From Nocardia acididurans (GTDB taxonomy: Bacteria > Actinomycetota > Actinomycetes > Mycobacteriales > Mycobacteriaceae), in contig NZ_JAERRJ010000004.1 of assembly GCF_016741815.1 (NCBI RefSeq), forward strand, positions 62,001 to 126,000: a stretch of DNA of 64,000 nucleotides, given 5' to 3'. Under the pieces are notes generated by a model. That model had not been told where the DNA came from. It was given only the letters and a program-made list of their open reading frames with translations, and searched no databases. A program made the translations under genes and the position numbers. Positions 1-7,982 of the stretch are shown piece after piece (the stretch's first letter is position 1; every line of letters begins with the position of its first letter).

Positions 1-73
1 CATAGGGGAGGAACCGGGCACTCTGCACAGTTGCCGCGCGCCTCCTTGCGCAATTCGCCCGATGGTGGATGCT

Positions 74-89
74 GTGTGATATAGGACAC
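74..89. promoter_or_regulatory. candidate operator upstream of bkdA
   Basis: A 16-bp near-palindrome (GTGT, two bases, TATA, two bases, ACAC; 12 of 16 positions symmetrical) lies about 70 bp upstream of the E1-alpha start. It could be a regulator site for the bkd operon. No regulator gene is adjacent inside the window, so this rests on symmetry alone. Confidence 0.25.
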
Positions 90-158
90 GCGCTGTTGCT
101 CACGGGACACAATCCCCTGGCGATGACCGTGTATCCGGTTCTCGAGGAGGCGACACCC

Positions 159-1238
159 ATGCCCGAGAAGAACACCTATCCGGTGCAGCTCGTACAGCCC
201 GATGGGCAGCGTGTGCTCGACCGCGTGCACGCGCCGCTGGTCGCCGATGTCGGCGCGGATCGGCTGCGGGCCATGTTCACCGATATGAGCGTGGCACGGC
301 GCATCGACGTCGAGGCCACCGCGCTGCAGCGACAGGGTCAGCTGGGATTGTGGCCGCCGCTGCTCGGCCAGGAAGCCGCGCAGGTCGGCTCGGCGCACGC
401 ACTCGACGCCGACGACTACGTGTTCTGCAGCTACCGCGAAGCCGGGGTGGCCTACTGCCGTGGCATACCGCCCGAACAGTTCACCCGGCTCTGGCGCGGC
501 GTCGCCCACTCCTGCTGGGAAGCCGACACATACAAGATGACCAACCCGAACATCGTCGTCGGATCGCAGGGTTTGCACGCCACCGGATACGCCTACGCCG
601 CACATCTCGAAGGCTCGGACGTGGCCACCATCGCCTACTTCGGCGACGGCGCGACCAGTCAGGGCGATATCGCCGAGGCACTCGGATTCGCCGCGAGCTG
701 GAGTGCGCCGGTCGTGTTCTTCTGCCAGAACAACCACTGGGCCATCAGCGCGCCGGTCCGGGTCCAGAGCGCCACGCCCATCGCGCGCCGCGCCGTCGGC
801 TACGGCATTCCGGGCGTGCAGGTGGACGGCAACGACGCGCTCGCCGTCCTGGCCGTCACCCGGCAGGCGCTGATCCGGGCCCGGGGCGGCGGCGGACCGT
901 CGTTCGTGGAGGCCATCACCTACCGGATGGGCCCGCACACCACCGCCGACGACCCCACCCGCTACCGCACCGCCGCCGAACTCGAACTCTGGCAGCGCCG
1001 CGACCCCATCGACCGCCTGCGCCGGCTCCTGGAGCGAGAAGGACTGTGGGACAGCACCTTCGAACAACAGGTAACCGAACGGGCCGACGAGATCGCCGCC
1101 CGGCTGCGCACCGCCACCCTCACCATGCCGGATCCGGAACCCGCCGAACTCTTCGAGCACGTGTACTCCACCCCGCATCCGCTGGTCGAACAGGAACGCC
1201 GCGAATACACCGCCTACCTGGAAGGAGCCCCGTCATGA
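159..1238 (+). CDS. bkdA: 2-oxoacid dehydrogenase E1 component, alpha subunit (branched-chain type)
   Basis: This is the ThDP-dependent E1-alpha subunit (359 aa), which decarboxylates 2-oxoacids, probably the branched-chain ones from Val, Leu and Ile. The ThDP motif is visible: GDGATSQGD at about residues 162-170 and the closing NN at 191-192, followed by HWAIS. The ATG at 159 was chosen because GAGGAGG precedes it; an open frame extends further upstream but starts poorly. The stop overlaps the next start (ATGA), so E1-alpha and E1-beta are coupled. The protein resembles mycobacterial BkdA (formerly PdhA, Rv2497c), but substrate choice cannot be read from sequence. No E3 gene follows, so lipoamide dehydrogenase must be encoded elsewhere. 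Confidence 0.9.
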   Translation: MPEKNTYPVQLVQPDGQRVLDRVHAPLVADVGADRLRAMFTDMSVARRIDVEATALQRQGQLGLWPPLLGQEAAQVGSAHALDADDYVFCSYREAGVAYCRGIPPEQFTRLWRGVAHSCWEADTYKMTNPNIVVGSQGLHATGYAYAAHLEGSDVATIAYFGDGATSQGDIAEALGFAASWSAPVVFFCQNNHWAISAPVRVQSATPIARRAVGYGIPGVQVDGNDALAVLAVTRQALIRARGGGGPSFVEAITYRMGPHTTADDPTRYRTAAELELWQRRDPIDRLRRLLEREGLWDSTFEQQVTERADEIAARLRTATLTMPDPEPAELFEHVYSTPHPLVEQERREYTAYLEGAPS

Positions 1239-2218
1239 AGACGACATTTGCGGGCGCCGTCAACTACGGGTTGCGCAGGGCGCTCGAGGACGATCCGAAA
1301 GTCGTGCTGATGGGCGAGGACATCGGACGGCTCGGCGGCGTATTCCGGGTCACCGACACACTGCAGAAGGACTTCGGGAACAACCGGGTCATCGACACTC
1401 CGCTCGCCGAATCCGGAATCGTCGGAACGGCTTTCGGCATGGCGCTGCGCGGATTGCGGCCGGTGTGTGAAATCCAGTTCGACGGATTCGTGTATCCGGC
1501 CTTCGATCAGATCGTGTGCCAGGTCGCAAAGATCCACTATCGGACGCGCGGGAAAGTGGTCGCGCCCATCACCATTCGCATTCCGTGCGGCGGCGGCATC
1601 GGCTCGGTGGAACACCATTCCGAATCGCCCGAAGCGTATTTCACGCACACCGCCGGACTGCGCGTGGTGTCGCCGAGCAATCCGGCCGACGCGTATCTCA
1701 TGATCCGGCAGTCCATCGCCCTCGACGATCCGGTCATCTTCTTCGAACCCAAGCGCCGGTACTGGGACAAGGCCGACGTGGACTTCGACAAACTGGACCG
1801 CGACGGCGGATTACCGCTGGACAAGGCCCGGATCTGCGCCAGCGGCGAGGACGCCACCCTGGTCGCCTACGGCGGCACCGTGGCCACCGCGCTCACCGCC
1901 GCCGATATCGCCGCCGCCGAAGGGCATTCGCTGGAGGTGATCGATCTGCGCAGTCTCTCGCCCATCGATTTCGACACCATCGAAACCTCGGTGCGCAAGA
2001 CCGGGCGGCTCGTGATCGTGCACGAGGCACCGGTATTCGGCGGACTCGGCGCGGAAATCGCGGCGCGCATCACCGAACGCTGCTTCTACCATCTGGAATC
2101 ACCGGTGCTGCGGGTCGGCGGCTTCGATATCCCTTATCCCCCAGCTAAGCTCGAGCGGCACCACCTGCCCGACCCGGACCGCATTCTCGCCGCGGTCGAT
2201 CGCACGCTCGCCGCCTAA
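1235..2218 (+). CDS. bkdB: 2-oxoacid dehydrogenase E1 component, beta subunit
   Basis: This is the beta subunit (327 aa) that completes the E1 heterotetramer. It opens with the family pattern MKTTFAGAVNYGLRRAL and a MGEDIG segment, then a transketolase-type pyrimidine-binding domain (about residues 4-180) and a C-terminal transketolase domain (about 195-320). The start is set by the 4-nt ATGA overlap with E1-alpha and GGAG just upstream at 1223-1226. The full length and coupling to E1-alpha and E2 leave little doubt about the complex. The E1-beta of pyruvate and branched-chain complexes are close, so the substrate is inferred. Confidence 0.9.
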   Translation: MKTTFAGAVNYGLRRALEDDPKVVLMGEDIGRLGGVFRVTDTLQKDFGNNRVIDTPLAESGIVGTAFGMALRGLRPVCEIQFDGFVYPAFDQIVCQVAKIHYRTRGKVVAPITIRIPCGGGIGSVEHHSESPEAYFTHTAGLRVVSPSNPADAYLMIRQSIALDDPVIFFEPKRRYWDKADVDFDKLDRDGGLPLDKARICASGEDATLVAYGGTVATALTAADIAAAEGHSLEVIDLRSLSPIDFDTIETSVRKTGRLVIVHEAPVFGGLGAEIAARITERCFYHLESPVLRVGGFDIPYPPAKLERHHLPDPDRILAAVDRTLAA

Positions 2219-2243
2219 CGATTCATCGCACGGAGGAAGCCCG

Positions 2244-3617
2244 GTGGAAGATCAGCGTCAGGTAATGGAATTCCGGTTGCCGGACCTCGGCGAAGGATTG
2301 GCCGATGCCGAATTGGTGTCGTGGACAGTGCAAGTCGGCGACACCGTCGAATTGAACCAGGTCATCGCCGAGGTCGAAACCGCGAAAGCCCAGGTGGCGC
2401 TGCCCTGCCCGTACGCCGGAACGGTGGTGGACCTGCTCGCGGAACCCGGTGACACGGTGCCGGTCGGCGCGCCCCTCATCCGCGTGGAAACCGCCGACGC
2501 ACCCGCGCAACGGCAATCGGTCCTGGTGGGATACGGCCCCGAAGGCGAACCCACCTCGCACCGTGCACGCCTGGCAGCCGCCCGGACAACGCCCGCCGAC
2601 GCCGCTCCCGGGCAAGCGGATTCATCCGATGGCGTTCCGGTATCGAAGCTGGGCTCGGACCTCGGCACCCTGGGCCGTGCCACGGCCACCCCGGCCGCCC
2701 GCAGGCTCGCCCGCGAGATGGGCGTCGACCTGGCGGGCATCACCGGAACCGGGCCGGACGGCGCGGTCACCGTGGAGGATCTGCAGGCGACACCGACGAT
2801 CGAGGACAACCGTCCCGCGCGGCGGGAATCGCGCGGCTCCGAGGTCATTCCGATCCACACCGCGCCGCCGGTGCCGCCCATGCGCCCGGCAGCAATGCTG
2901 CGGCCGACGACGTCGGAACGCGAAACCCGCACGCCCATCGGCGGAATCCGGAAACGCACGGCGGCGGCGATGGTGGCCAGCGCCCAGCACATTCCGCAGG
3001 CCAGCACCTTCGTCACCACCGATTTCACCGGGTCCATGGAACTGCTGGATCATCTGCGCGCCACGCCCACCTTCGCCGGTCTGACACTCACCCCGCTGGC
3101 GCTGGTCGCGAAGGCAACCCTGGTGGCGCTCAGCGAATTCGCGGAGCTGAACTCGTACTGGGACGAGCCGCATCAGGAGATCGTCACCAAGCACTACGTG
3201 AATCTCGGCATCGCCGTGGCCACCGAACGCGGGCTGCTGGTGCCGAATCTCAAAGAGGCGCAGGCACTCAGCCTGCGGGATCTGTGCGTGGAGATCGGCC
3301 GGGCGGCCGAACTCGCCCGCGCGGGCACCGCCACACCGGCAGACCTCACCGGCGGCACGTTCACCATCACCAATGTGGGCGTCTTCGGTGTGGATACCGG
3401 TGTGCCACTGGTGAATCCGAACGAAGCCGCCATCCTGTGCCTGGGTTCCATCCGCAAGCGCCCGTGGGTGCACCGCGACGAACTCGCCGTGCGCTGGGTG
3501 ACCACACTGGGCCTCAGCTTCGACCACCGCATGATCGACGGCGAGCAGGGGTCGCGGTTCCTGGCGAATGTGGCTGCGCTGCTGGAGGATCCACTGACCC
3601 TGCTGGGCCGGGTCTAG
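2244..3617 (+). CDS. bkdC: dihydrolipoamide acyltransferase (E2) of the 2-oxoacid dehydrogenase complex
   Basis: E2 core enzyme (457 aa) that moves the acyl group from E1 to CoA. Domains in order: one lipoyl domain (about residues 7-85, lipoylated Lys48 in ETAKA), a peripheral-subunit binding domain (about 148-180, with TPAARRLAREMG), a Pro/Thr-rich linker, and the catalytic domain with the HRMIDG signature (His428, Asp432). The start is GTG with GGAGGA 6-7 nt upstream, 25 nt after E1-beta. A single lipoyl domain fits branched-chain-type E2 proteins such as mycobacterial BkdC. The 3' end overlaps the convergent thioesterase gene by 4 nt. Confidence 0.92.
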   Translation: MEDQRQVMEFRLPDLGEGLADAELVSWTVQVGDTVELNQVIAEVETAKAQVALPCPYAGTVVDLLAEPGDTVPVGAPLIRVETADAPAQRQSVLVGYGPEGEPTSHRARLAAARTTPADAAPGQADSSDGVPVSKLGSDLGTLGRATATPAARRLAREMGVDLAGITGTGPDGAVTVEDLQATPTIEDNRPARRESRGSEVIPIHTAPPVPPMRPAAMLRPTTSERETRTPIGGIRKRTAAAMVASAQHIPQASTFVTTDFTGSMELLDHLRATPTFAGLTLTPLALVAKATLVALSEFAELNSYWDEPHQEIVTKHYVNLGIAVATERGLLVPNLKEAQALSLRDLCVEIGRAAELARAGTATPADLTGGTFTITNVGVFGVDTGVPLVNPNEAAILCLGSIRKRPWVHRDELAVRWVTTLGLSFDHRMIDGEQGSRFLANVAALLEDPLTLLGRV

Positions 3618-4042
3618 CGCACCACCAGCGGTTCGACGGCCTTCCGGATGACCTCGGGAATCGGCACCGGCTTGCGCGTCACCTCGTCCACGTAGACGTG
3701 CGTGAAGGTGCCGGTGGCGGCCAGCTCCAGGGCGTCACCGTCCACCCGGAAGATGGCGAGCTCGTAGCTGATGCTCGAATTGCCCAGCCGGCCCACCCGG
3801 ATGCCGACCTTCAGCAGATCCGGGAAGCTGATCGAGCCCAGGAAGTTGCAGGAGGTCTGCGCCACCACGCCGATGGCGTGCAGGTCGCGGATATCCGTGC
3901 CCGTCGCGGCCAGCAGGAACCCGTTCACAGCCGTATCGAAGTAGCTGTAGTACGTCACATTGTTGACGTGCCCGTAGTGGTCGTTATCCGCCCAGCGGGT
4001 CGGCATCGGCCACATGACGGGGTATTGCTGATCCTGTGTCAC
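3614..4042 (-). CDS. acyl-CoA thioesterase, 4HBT hotdog family
   Basis: A 142-aa single hotdog-fold thioesterase of the YbgC/4-hydroxybenzoyl-CoA thioesterase type. The family signature RWADNDHYGHVNN lies near residues 13-25, with the first Asp as the probable catalytic residue, followed by the aromatic YYSYFDTAVN helix. It probably hydrolyses acyl-CoAs; the substrate is unknown. It converges on the bkd operon with a 4-nt overlap of stop codons. Placement next to a branched-chain acyl-CoA-forming complex is suggestive but they are not co-transcribed. Confidence 0.8.
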   Translation of the reverse strand: MTQDQQYPVMWPMPTRWADNDHYGHVNNVTYYSYFDTAVNGFLLAATGTDIRDLHAIGVVAQTSCNFLGSISFPDLLKVGIRVGRLGNSSISYELAIFRVDGDALELAATGTFTHVYVDEVTRKPVPIPEVIRKAVEPLVVR

Positions 4043-4060
4043 CCGGCAGACGATAGCGGG

Positions 4061-5017
4061 TCAGGCCGTGCGCTCGTTCTCGGCGTTGCGGTGATCGCGC
4101 GGGCTCAGGCCGTAGTGGCGTTTGAAAGCCGTGCTCAGGGCGAAGGCGCTGCCGTAGCCGACGCGGCGGGCGATGGATTCCAGGGTGGCGTCGGATTCGT
4201 GCAGGAGGTCGGCGGCCAGGGCCAGCCGCCAGTCGGTGAGGAAGGCCATCGGGGGCTCGCCGACCAGTTCGGTGAAGCGGCGGGCCAGGGCGGCACGGGA
4301 GACGCCGACCTCGGTGGCGAGCGAGGCCACCGTCCAGGCGTGCGCGGGATTGTGCTGCATCAGGCGCAGGGCCTTGCCGACCAGTGGATCGCCGTAGGCG
4401 TGATACCAGGCGGGGGCGTCCGCGCGGGAGAACCAGGCGCGCAGGGTGGCGATGAGCAGCAGGTCGAGCAGGCGGTCCAGCATGGCGCCCTGGGCCGGGA
4501 GGTCCTTGGCGGCCTCGTCGACCAGCAGGTCCAGGACCCGGGAGTCGATCTCGCCGCGATTGAGCAGCGCGATGGGCGGCAGGGCGCGCAGCAGGCGGCG
4601 GCTGGCGGCGGACTCCTGCTCGTAGGTGCCGGTGACCAGCACCGTCTGCGACTCGGCGCTGGTGCCCCAGCTGCGGATGCCCAGGCTCAGGGTTTCGCAC
4701 AGCACCTCGCCGTCGGGGGTGGTGGTGATCTGCCCGGGGTGGATGATCACCTGCGGCGCGGTGCCGGGATCGTCGGCGACCGTGTAGTGATCGGGCCCGC
4801 GGAACAGCGCGATATCGCCGGTGCGCAACTGACGCGGCGGGATCGGCTTGCCGCCCTTGGCATCCGGGATCACCCAGCCGCTGCCGCGCACCATCGCCAC
4901 CAGGGTCAGCGGGGCCTCGTCGCGAATGCGCAGCGACCACGGCGGGTCGAAGCAGGATCGCATCACGAACGCGGCCCGCGCGCGTGGACCTTCGAGCAGG
5001 CTCGCCAACGCATCCAT
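4061..5017 (-). CDS. AraC-family transcriptional regulator with N-terminal cupin
   Basis: A 318-aa regulator. The N-terminal two thirds look like the cupin-type sensor domain of AraC activators (PF12852 type); the C-terminal about 100 residues hold two helix-turn-helix motifs, with the RRVGYGSAFALSTAFKRHYG signature near the end. The ATG at 5017 is preferred; an in-frame TTG at 5035 would add six residues. It is divergent from the NmrA-like gene at 5093 with 75 bp between, which is the usual arrangement for a regulator and its target. Direct control of that gene is inferred. Confidence 0.8.
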   Translation of the reverse strand: MDALASLLEGPRARAAFVMRSCFDPPWSLRIRDEAPLTLVAMVRGSGWVIPDAKGGKPIPPRQLRTGDIALFRGPDHYTVADDPGTAPQVIIHPGQITTTPDGEVLCETLSLGIRSWGTSAESQTVLVTGTYEQESAASRRLLRALPPIALLNRGEIDSRVLDLLVDEAAKDLPAQGAMLDRLLDLLLIATLRAWFSRADAPAWYHAYGDPLVGKALRLMQHNPAHAWTVASLATEVGVSRAALARRFTELVGEPPMAFLTDWRLALAADLLHESDATLESIARRVGYGSAFALSTAFKRHYGLSPRDHRNAENERTA

Positions 5018-5092
5018 GACTAAAGACGATCGCAAATGGGTGTGCGCTTCTCAACCATGTTTGCTCGCCGACGATCGAGATGTACTGGATAC

Positions 5093-5950
5093 ATGACGAC
5101 GAAAGACATTGTGAGCAGCCGAAACACCGTTTTGGTTCTGGGCGCGACCGGGAAGACCGGCAGCCGGGTGGCAGCGCGGCTGTCCGGCCTCGGGCTGCCG
5201 GTGCGGCCCGGCTCACGATCGGCCGCCGTTCCCTTCGATTGGACCGATCGCGGCACCTGGTCCGCCGCGCTGGACGGCATCGGCGCCGTCTATCTGTCCT
5301 ATCAGCCGGATCTGGCGGTGCCGGGCGCTCCCTCGGACATCAAAGCCTTCTGCACCATGGCGCGTGCGGCGGGCGTGCACAAGGTCGTGCTGCTGTCCGG
5401 ACGCGGTGCGGCCGAAGCGCTGGAATGCGAAGGGATAGTTCAGGATTCGGGCCTCGAGTGGACCGTGCTGCGCTGCTCCTGGTTCGCGCAGAACTTCAGC
5501 GAGGGCCTCCTCGCCGACTTCGTCCGCGCCGGCGCGGTGGCGCTGCCGCACGGTGACGTGCCGGAACCCTTCGTACACGCCGAGGACGTGGCGGAGGCGG
5601 CCGTGGCGGCGCTCCTCGACCCCGGACACGCCGGGCAGGTGTACGAACTGACCGGCCCGCGCGCACTGACCTTCGCCGCGGCGGTGGCCGAGATCGCGGC
5701 GGCCACCGGCCGCGCGATCACCTTCATTCCGTTGTCCCGCACCGATTTCGTGGCGGCGCTGACGTCGTTCCACGTACCCGCGGACGAGATCAGCCTGCTC
5801 GACTACCTGTTCGGCACGGTCCTCGACGGCCGCAACACCCCCACCGCCGACGGCGTGCTCCGAGCCCTCGGCCGGGCGCCCCTGGACTTCGCGGACTACG
5901 CCCGTGACATGGCGATTTCCGATGTTCCGGTGCCCCTGCGGCGGGCATAA
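5093..5950 (+). CDS. NmrA-like NAD(P)-binding protein
   Basis: A 285-aa atypical short-chain dehydrogenase of the NmrA / NAD(P)H-binding group. It has an N-terminal Rossmann motif VLGATGKTGSRV at about residues 13-24 and the later conserved segment EPFVHAEDVAEAAV typical of the family. The ATG at 5093 places the Rossmann strand at the normal distance from the N-terminus; upstream in-frame codons encode Arg-rich, unlikely sequence. Such proteins act as redox sensors or quinone reductases. The exact role is unknown. It is probably regulated by the divergent AraC protein. Confidence 0.75.
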   Translation: MTTKDIVSSRNTVLVLGATGKTGSRVAARLSGLGLPVRPGSRSAAVPFDWTDRGTWSAALDGIGAVYLSYQPDLAVPGAPSDIKAFCTMARAAGVHKVVLLSGRGAAEALECEGIVQDSGLEWTVLRCSWFAQNFSEGLLADFVRAGAVALPHGDVPEPFVHAEDVAEAAVAALLDPGHAGQVYELTGPRALTFAAAVAEIAAATGRAITFIPLSRTDFVAALTSFHVPADEISLLDYLFGTVLDGRNTPTADGVLRALGRAPLDFADYARDMAISDVPVPLRRA

Positions 5951-6071
5951 CCTGTCGGTGCCCGGGCATACAATTGAGGCGAAACAGGTTGAAGTTCACT
6001 GGAATCGGATCCCGATCGGAGGCGACGACGAGGTCGCCGAGGACAGGGGTGAAGAGGAGCTACCGAACAGG

Positions 6072-6077
6072 TAGCGT
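6072..6077 (+). promoter_or_regulatory. -10 hexamer for MFS gene (leaderless)
   Basis: TAGCGT followed by 7 nt and then the ATG at 6085. This spacing puts the transcript start at or next to the start codon and supports that start over the upstream GTG at 6049. The short inverted repeat GCTACC/GGTAGC overlaps it. Confidence 0.45.
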
Positions 6078-6084
6078 CGTACCG

Positions 6085-7374
6085 ATGGTCGCTGCGACGC
6101 CCGCTCCTCCCATCCGATTCGCGCGAGCCGCGCTGTTCGCGGTGTTCGGCCTCAACGGGATGCTGTCGGCGATCTGGATCGTCCACATTCCGGCCGTCAC
6201 CGAGCGAACCGGCGTATCCAACGCGACCCTGGGCATGCTCCTGCTTCTCATGGCGGTCGCGGCCATCGCGGGCATGCAAACCGCCGGTCCGCTCGCGGAC
6301 CGCCTCGGCAGCCGCACCCTGACCGCGTCCGCCGCCACCGCACTGTCGCTGTCCCTGCTCGGTCTCGCCTTCGCACCCACTCCTCTCGCACTGGCTCTGG
6401 CCCTGTGCGCCTACGGTTTCGGCAACGGCGCCCTCGACGTCTCCATGAACGCCCAGGCCGTCCACGTCGAACGCGCCTACCCCCGCCCGATCATGTCGGC
6501 CTTCCACGCCCTGTTCTCCCTGGGCGGGCTCACCGGTTCGCTGGTCGGCGCGGCCACCCAGCACGCGGGCTGGGACACCCATGTCACCCTCCCCCTGGCG
6601 TCGGCCTGCGGTCTCGCGATAGTCGTGCTGTGCACACCGCACCTGCTCCCCCACACCACGGCCACGGAGTTCACCGAATCCGGCACGCACAGTGCGCCGT
6701 TCGCGAACGCGGGCGGCGATCTCGGCTCGCTCACGAGCGCGAACCCCGGCACAGGCTCGCAGGTCGGCGATGCCGTCCACGCGATCGCCGCAGCCACTCA
6801 GTCTCCCCGGAAGCCGTCGGGGCGGGCTCGAAAAGTGCTGGCGCTGGCCGCCATCGCCTTCGCGATCCTGATGGCCGAAGGCGTAGCGGCGGATTGGAGC
6901 GCTCTGCAGATGCGGGAGCGCCTCGGCGTCGCGGAGGGCACCGCGGCGCTGGGCTTCGCCGCCGTCTCCCTGACGATGACGCTCGGCCGGTTCGGGGCGG
7001 ACCGGGTGAGCGCCCGCTTCGGCCGCGTCATGATCGTGCGCTGGGGAACCCTGCTCGCCGCAGCGGGTTTCGCGCTGATCCTGCTGTCCTCGTGGACGCC
7101 GCTGACCGTGGCGGGATGGGCCCTGTGCGGCATCGGCCTGGCCGGTGGCATTCCCCAGGTGTTCACCGCCGCGGGGAATCTGGGCTCCAGCACCGCCGCG
7201 ACCGATATGTCGCGGGTGTTCGGCATCGGCTACCTGGGCCTGCTGGCCGGCCCGGCCATCATCGGCTGGCTGACCGAAGCCATGTCGCTGTCGACGGCCA
7301 TGCTGGTGCCGCTGGTGGCAATGCTGTTGTGCGCGTGGGGTGCTCGCGTGGTCGCACCGGGCGCCACGAAGTAG
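6085..7374 (+). CDS. MFS transporter (YbjJ-like)
   Basis: A 429-aa major facilitator with about 12 hydrophobic segments and a central cytoplasmic loop of about 60 residues after the sixth (around residues 195-250). The first segment, ARAALFAVFGLNGMLSAIW, is followed by the GPLADRLGSR loop typical of MFS motif A. The overall pattern fits the YbjJ-type group of presumed sugar or drug exporters; no substrate can be assigned. The start at 6085 was chosen because a -10 hexamer sits 7 nt upstream and hydrophobic sequence begins about 10 residues in. Confidence 0.8.
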   Translation: MVAATPAPPIRFARAALFAVFGLNGMLSAIWIVHIPAVTERTGVSNATLGMLLLLMAVAAIAGMQTAGPLADRLGSRTLTASAATALSLSLLGLAFAPTPLALALALCAYGFGNGALDVSMNAQAVHVERAYPRPIMSAFHALFSLGGLTGSLVGAATQHAGWDTHVTLPLASACGLAIVVLCTPHLLPHTTATEFTESGTHSAPFANAGGDLGSLTSANPGTGSQVGDAVHAIAAATQSPRKPSGRARKVLALAAIAFAILMAEGVAADWSALQMRERLGVAEGTAALGFAAVSLTMTLGRFGADRVSARFGRVMIVRWGTLLAAAGFALILLSSWTPLTVAGWALCGIGLAGGIPQVFTAAGNLGSSTAATDMSRVFGIGYLGLLAGPAIIGWLTEAMSLSTAMLVPLVAMLLCAWGARVVAPGATK

Positions 7375-7389
7375 CGCGGCGCGGGAGGG

Positions 7390-7920
7390 TCAGGGGCGGC
7401 GGCGTTCGCGGGCGGTCGCGCCGTAGTCGCCGATGCTGTCGGCGTGGTCGAGGAAGGCGTCGACCATGCGGTGGTTGAGGACGGCGAGGGATTTCAGGTC
7501 TTCGGGGGTCCAGTCGGTGAGGGCGTCCTGCATCCAGCCGCGCAGGACGTCGCGGATGGCGTCGACGGCGTCGCGGCCCTGGGGGGTGGGGCGGACGCGC
7601 TGGGCGCGGCGGTCGTCGGGGTCGGGGACGCGTTCGACGTAGCCGGATTTCTCGAGGCGCTGGATCTGGCGGCTCACATGGGGGGCTTCGACGTCGAGGC
7701 GGGTGGCCAGTTCACCGAGGCGCAGCGGTTCCTCGGCGTCGGCGAGGATGCGCAGCAGCGGGACGCTGGCGCGGTCCATGGTGATGCCGCACTGGGTCAT
7801 GGCGCGGTCGTGACGGCGGACTCGGGTCAGGAGGTAGGCGACGCGGGCCAGGGCACGCTCCAGCTCGACGATGTGAGCTGTGTCTACTTCGCGGTGCGGT
7901 GTGGCTTCCGGGCGCGGCAT
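7390..7920 (-). CDS. MarR-family transcriptional regulator
   Basis: A 176-aa winged-helix regulator. The DNA-binding domain covers about residues 55-125: helix-turn-helix around LGELATRLDVEAPHVSRQIQRLE, then the wing with DPDDRRAQRVRPTPQGR. It is divergent from a DHA2-type drug exporter, the classical MarR arrangement, and a perfect inverted repeat lies between them at 7943-7963. It probably represses the pump and itself until a ligand binds. A -10 hexamer 6 nt upstream of the ATG suggests a leaderless transcript. Confidence 0.88.
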   Translation of the reverse strand: MPRPEATPHREVDTAHIVELERALARVAYLLTRVRRHDRAMTQCGITMDRASVPLLRILADAEEPLRLGELATRLDVEAPHVSRQIQRLEKSGYVERVPDPDDRRAQRVRPTPQGRDAVDAIRDVLRGWMQDALTDWTPEDLKSLAVLNHRMVDAFLDHADSIGDYGATARERRRP

Positions 7921-7926
7921 GTGGTT

Positions 7927-7932
7927 ATCTTA
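7927..7932 (-). promoter_or_regulatory. -10 hexamer for marR gene (leaderless)
   Basis: TAAGAT on the minus strand, 6 nt before the ATG at 7920. The adjacent inverted repeat at 7943-7963 would cover its -35 region. Confidence 0.5.
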
Positions 7933-7942
7933 CGAAACGCAT

Positions 7943-7963
7943 TTACTTAATTTTGGTAAGTAA
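7943..7963. promoter_or_regulatory. probable MarR operator between regulator and pump genes
   Basis: TTACTTA and TAAGTAA form a perfect 7-bp inverted repeat with a 7-bp spacer. It stands out as an AT-rich island in GC-rich DNA. It lies in the 62-bp gap between the divergent MarR and MFS genes, where a bound dimer could block both promoters. Confidence 0.6.
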
Positions 7964-7982
7964 TCCAGGGGATTCCGAACTC

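Noticed and set aside
3284..5023. A plus-strand frame of 579 residues over the thioesterase and AraC genes
   Set aside because: It is opposite two genes with clear motifs and has no domain of its own.
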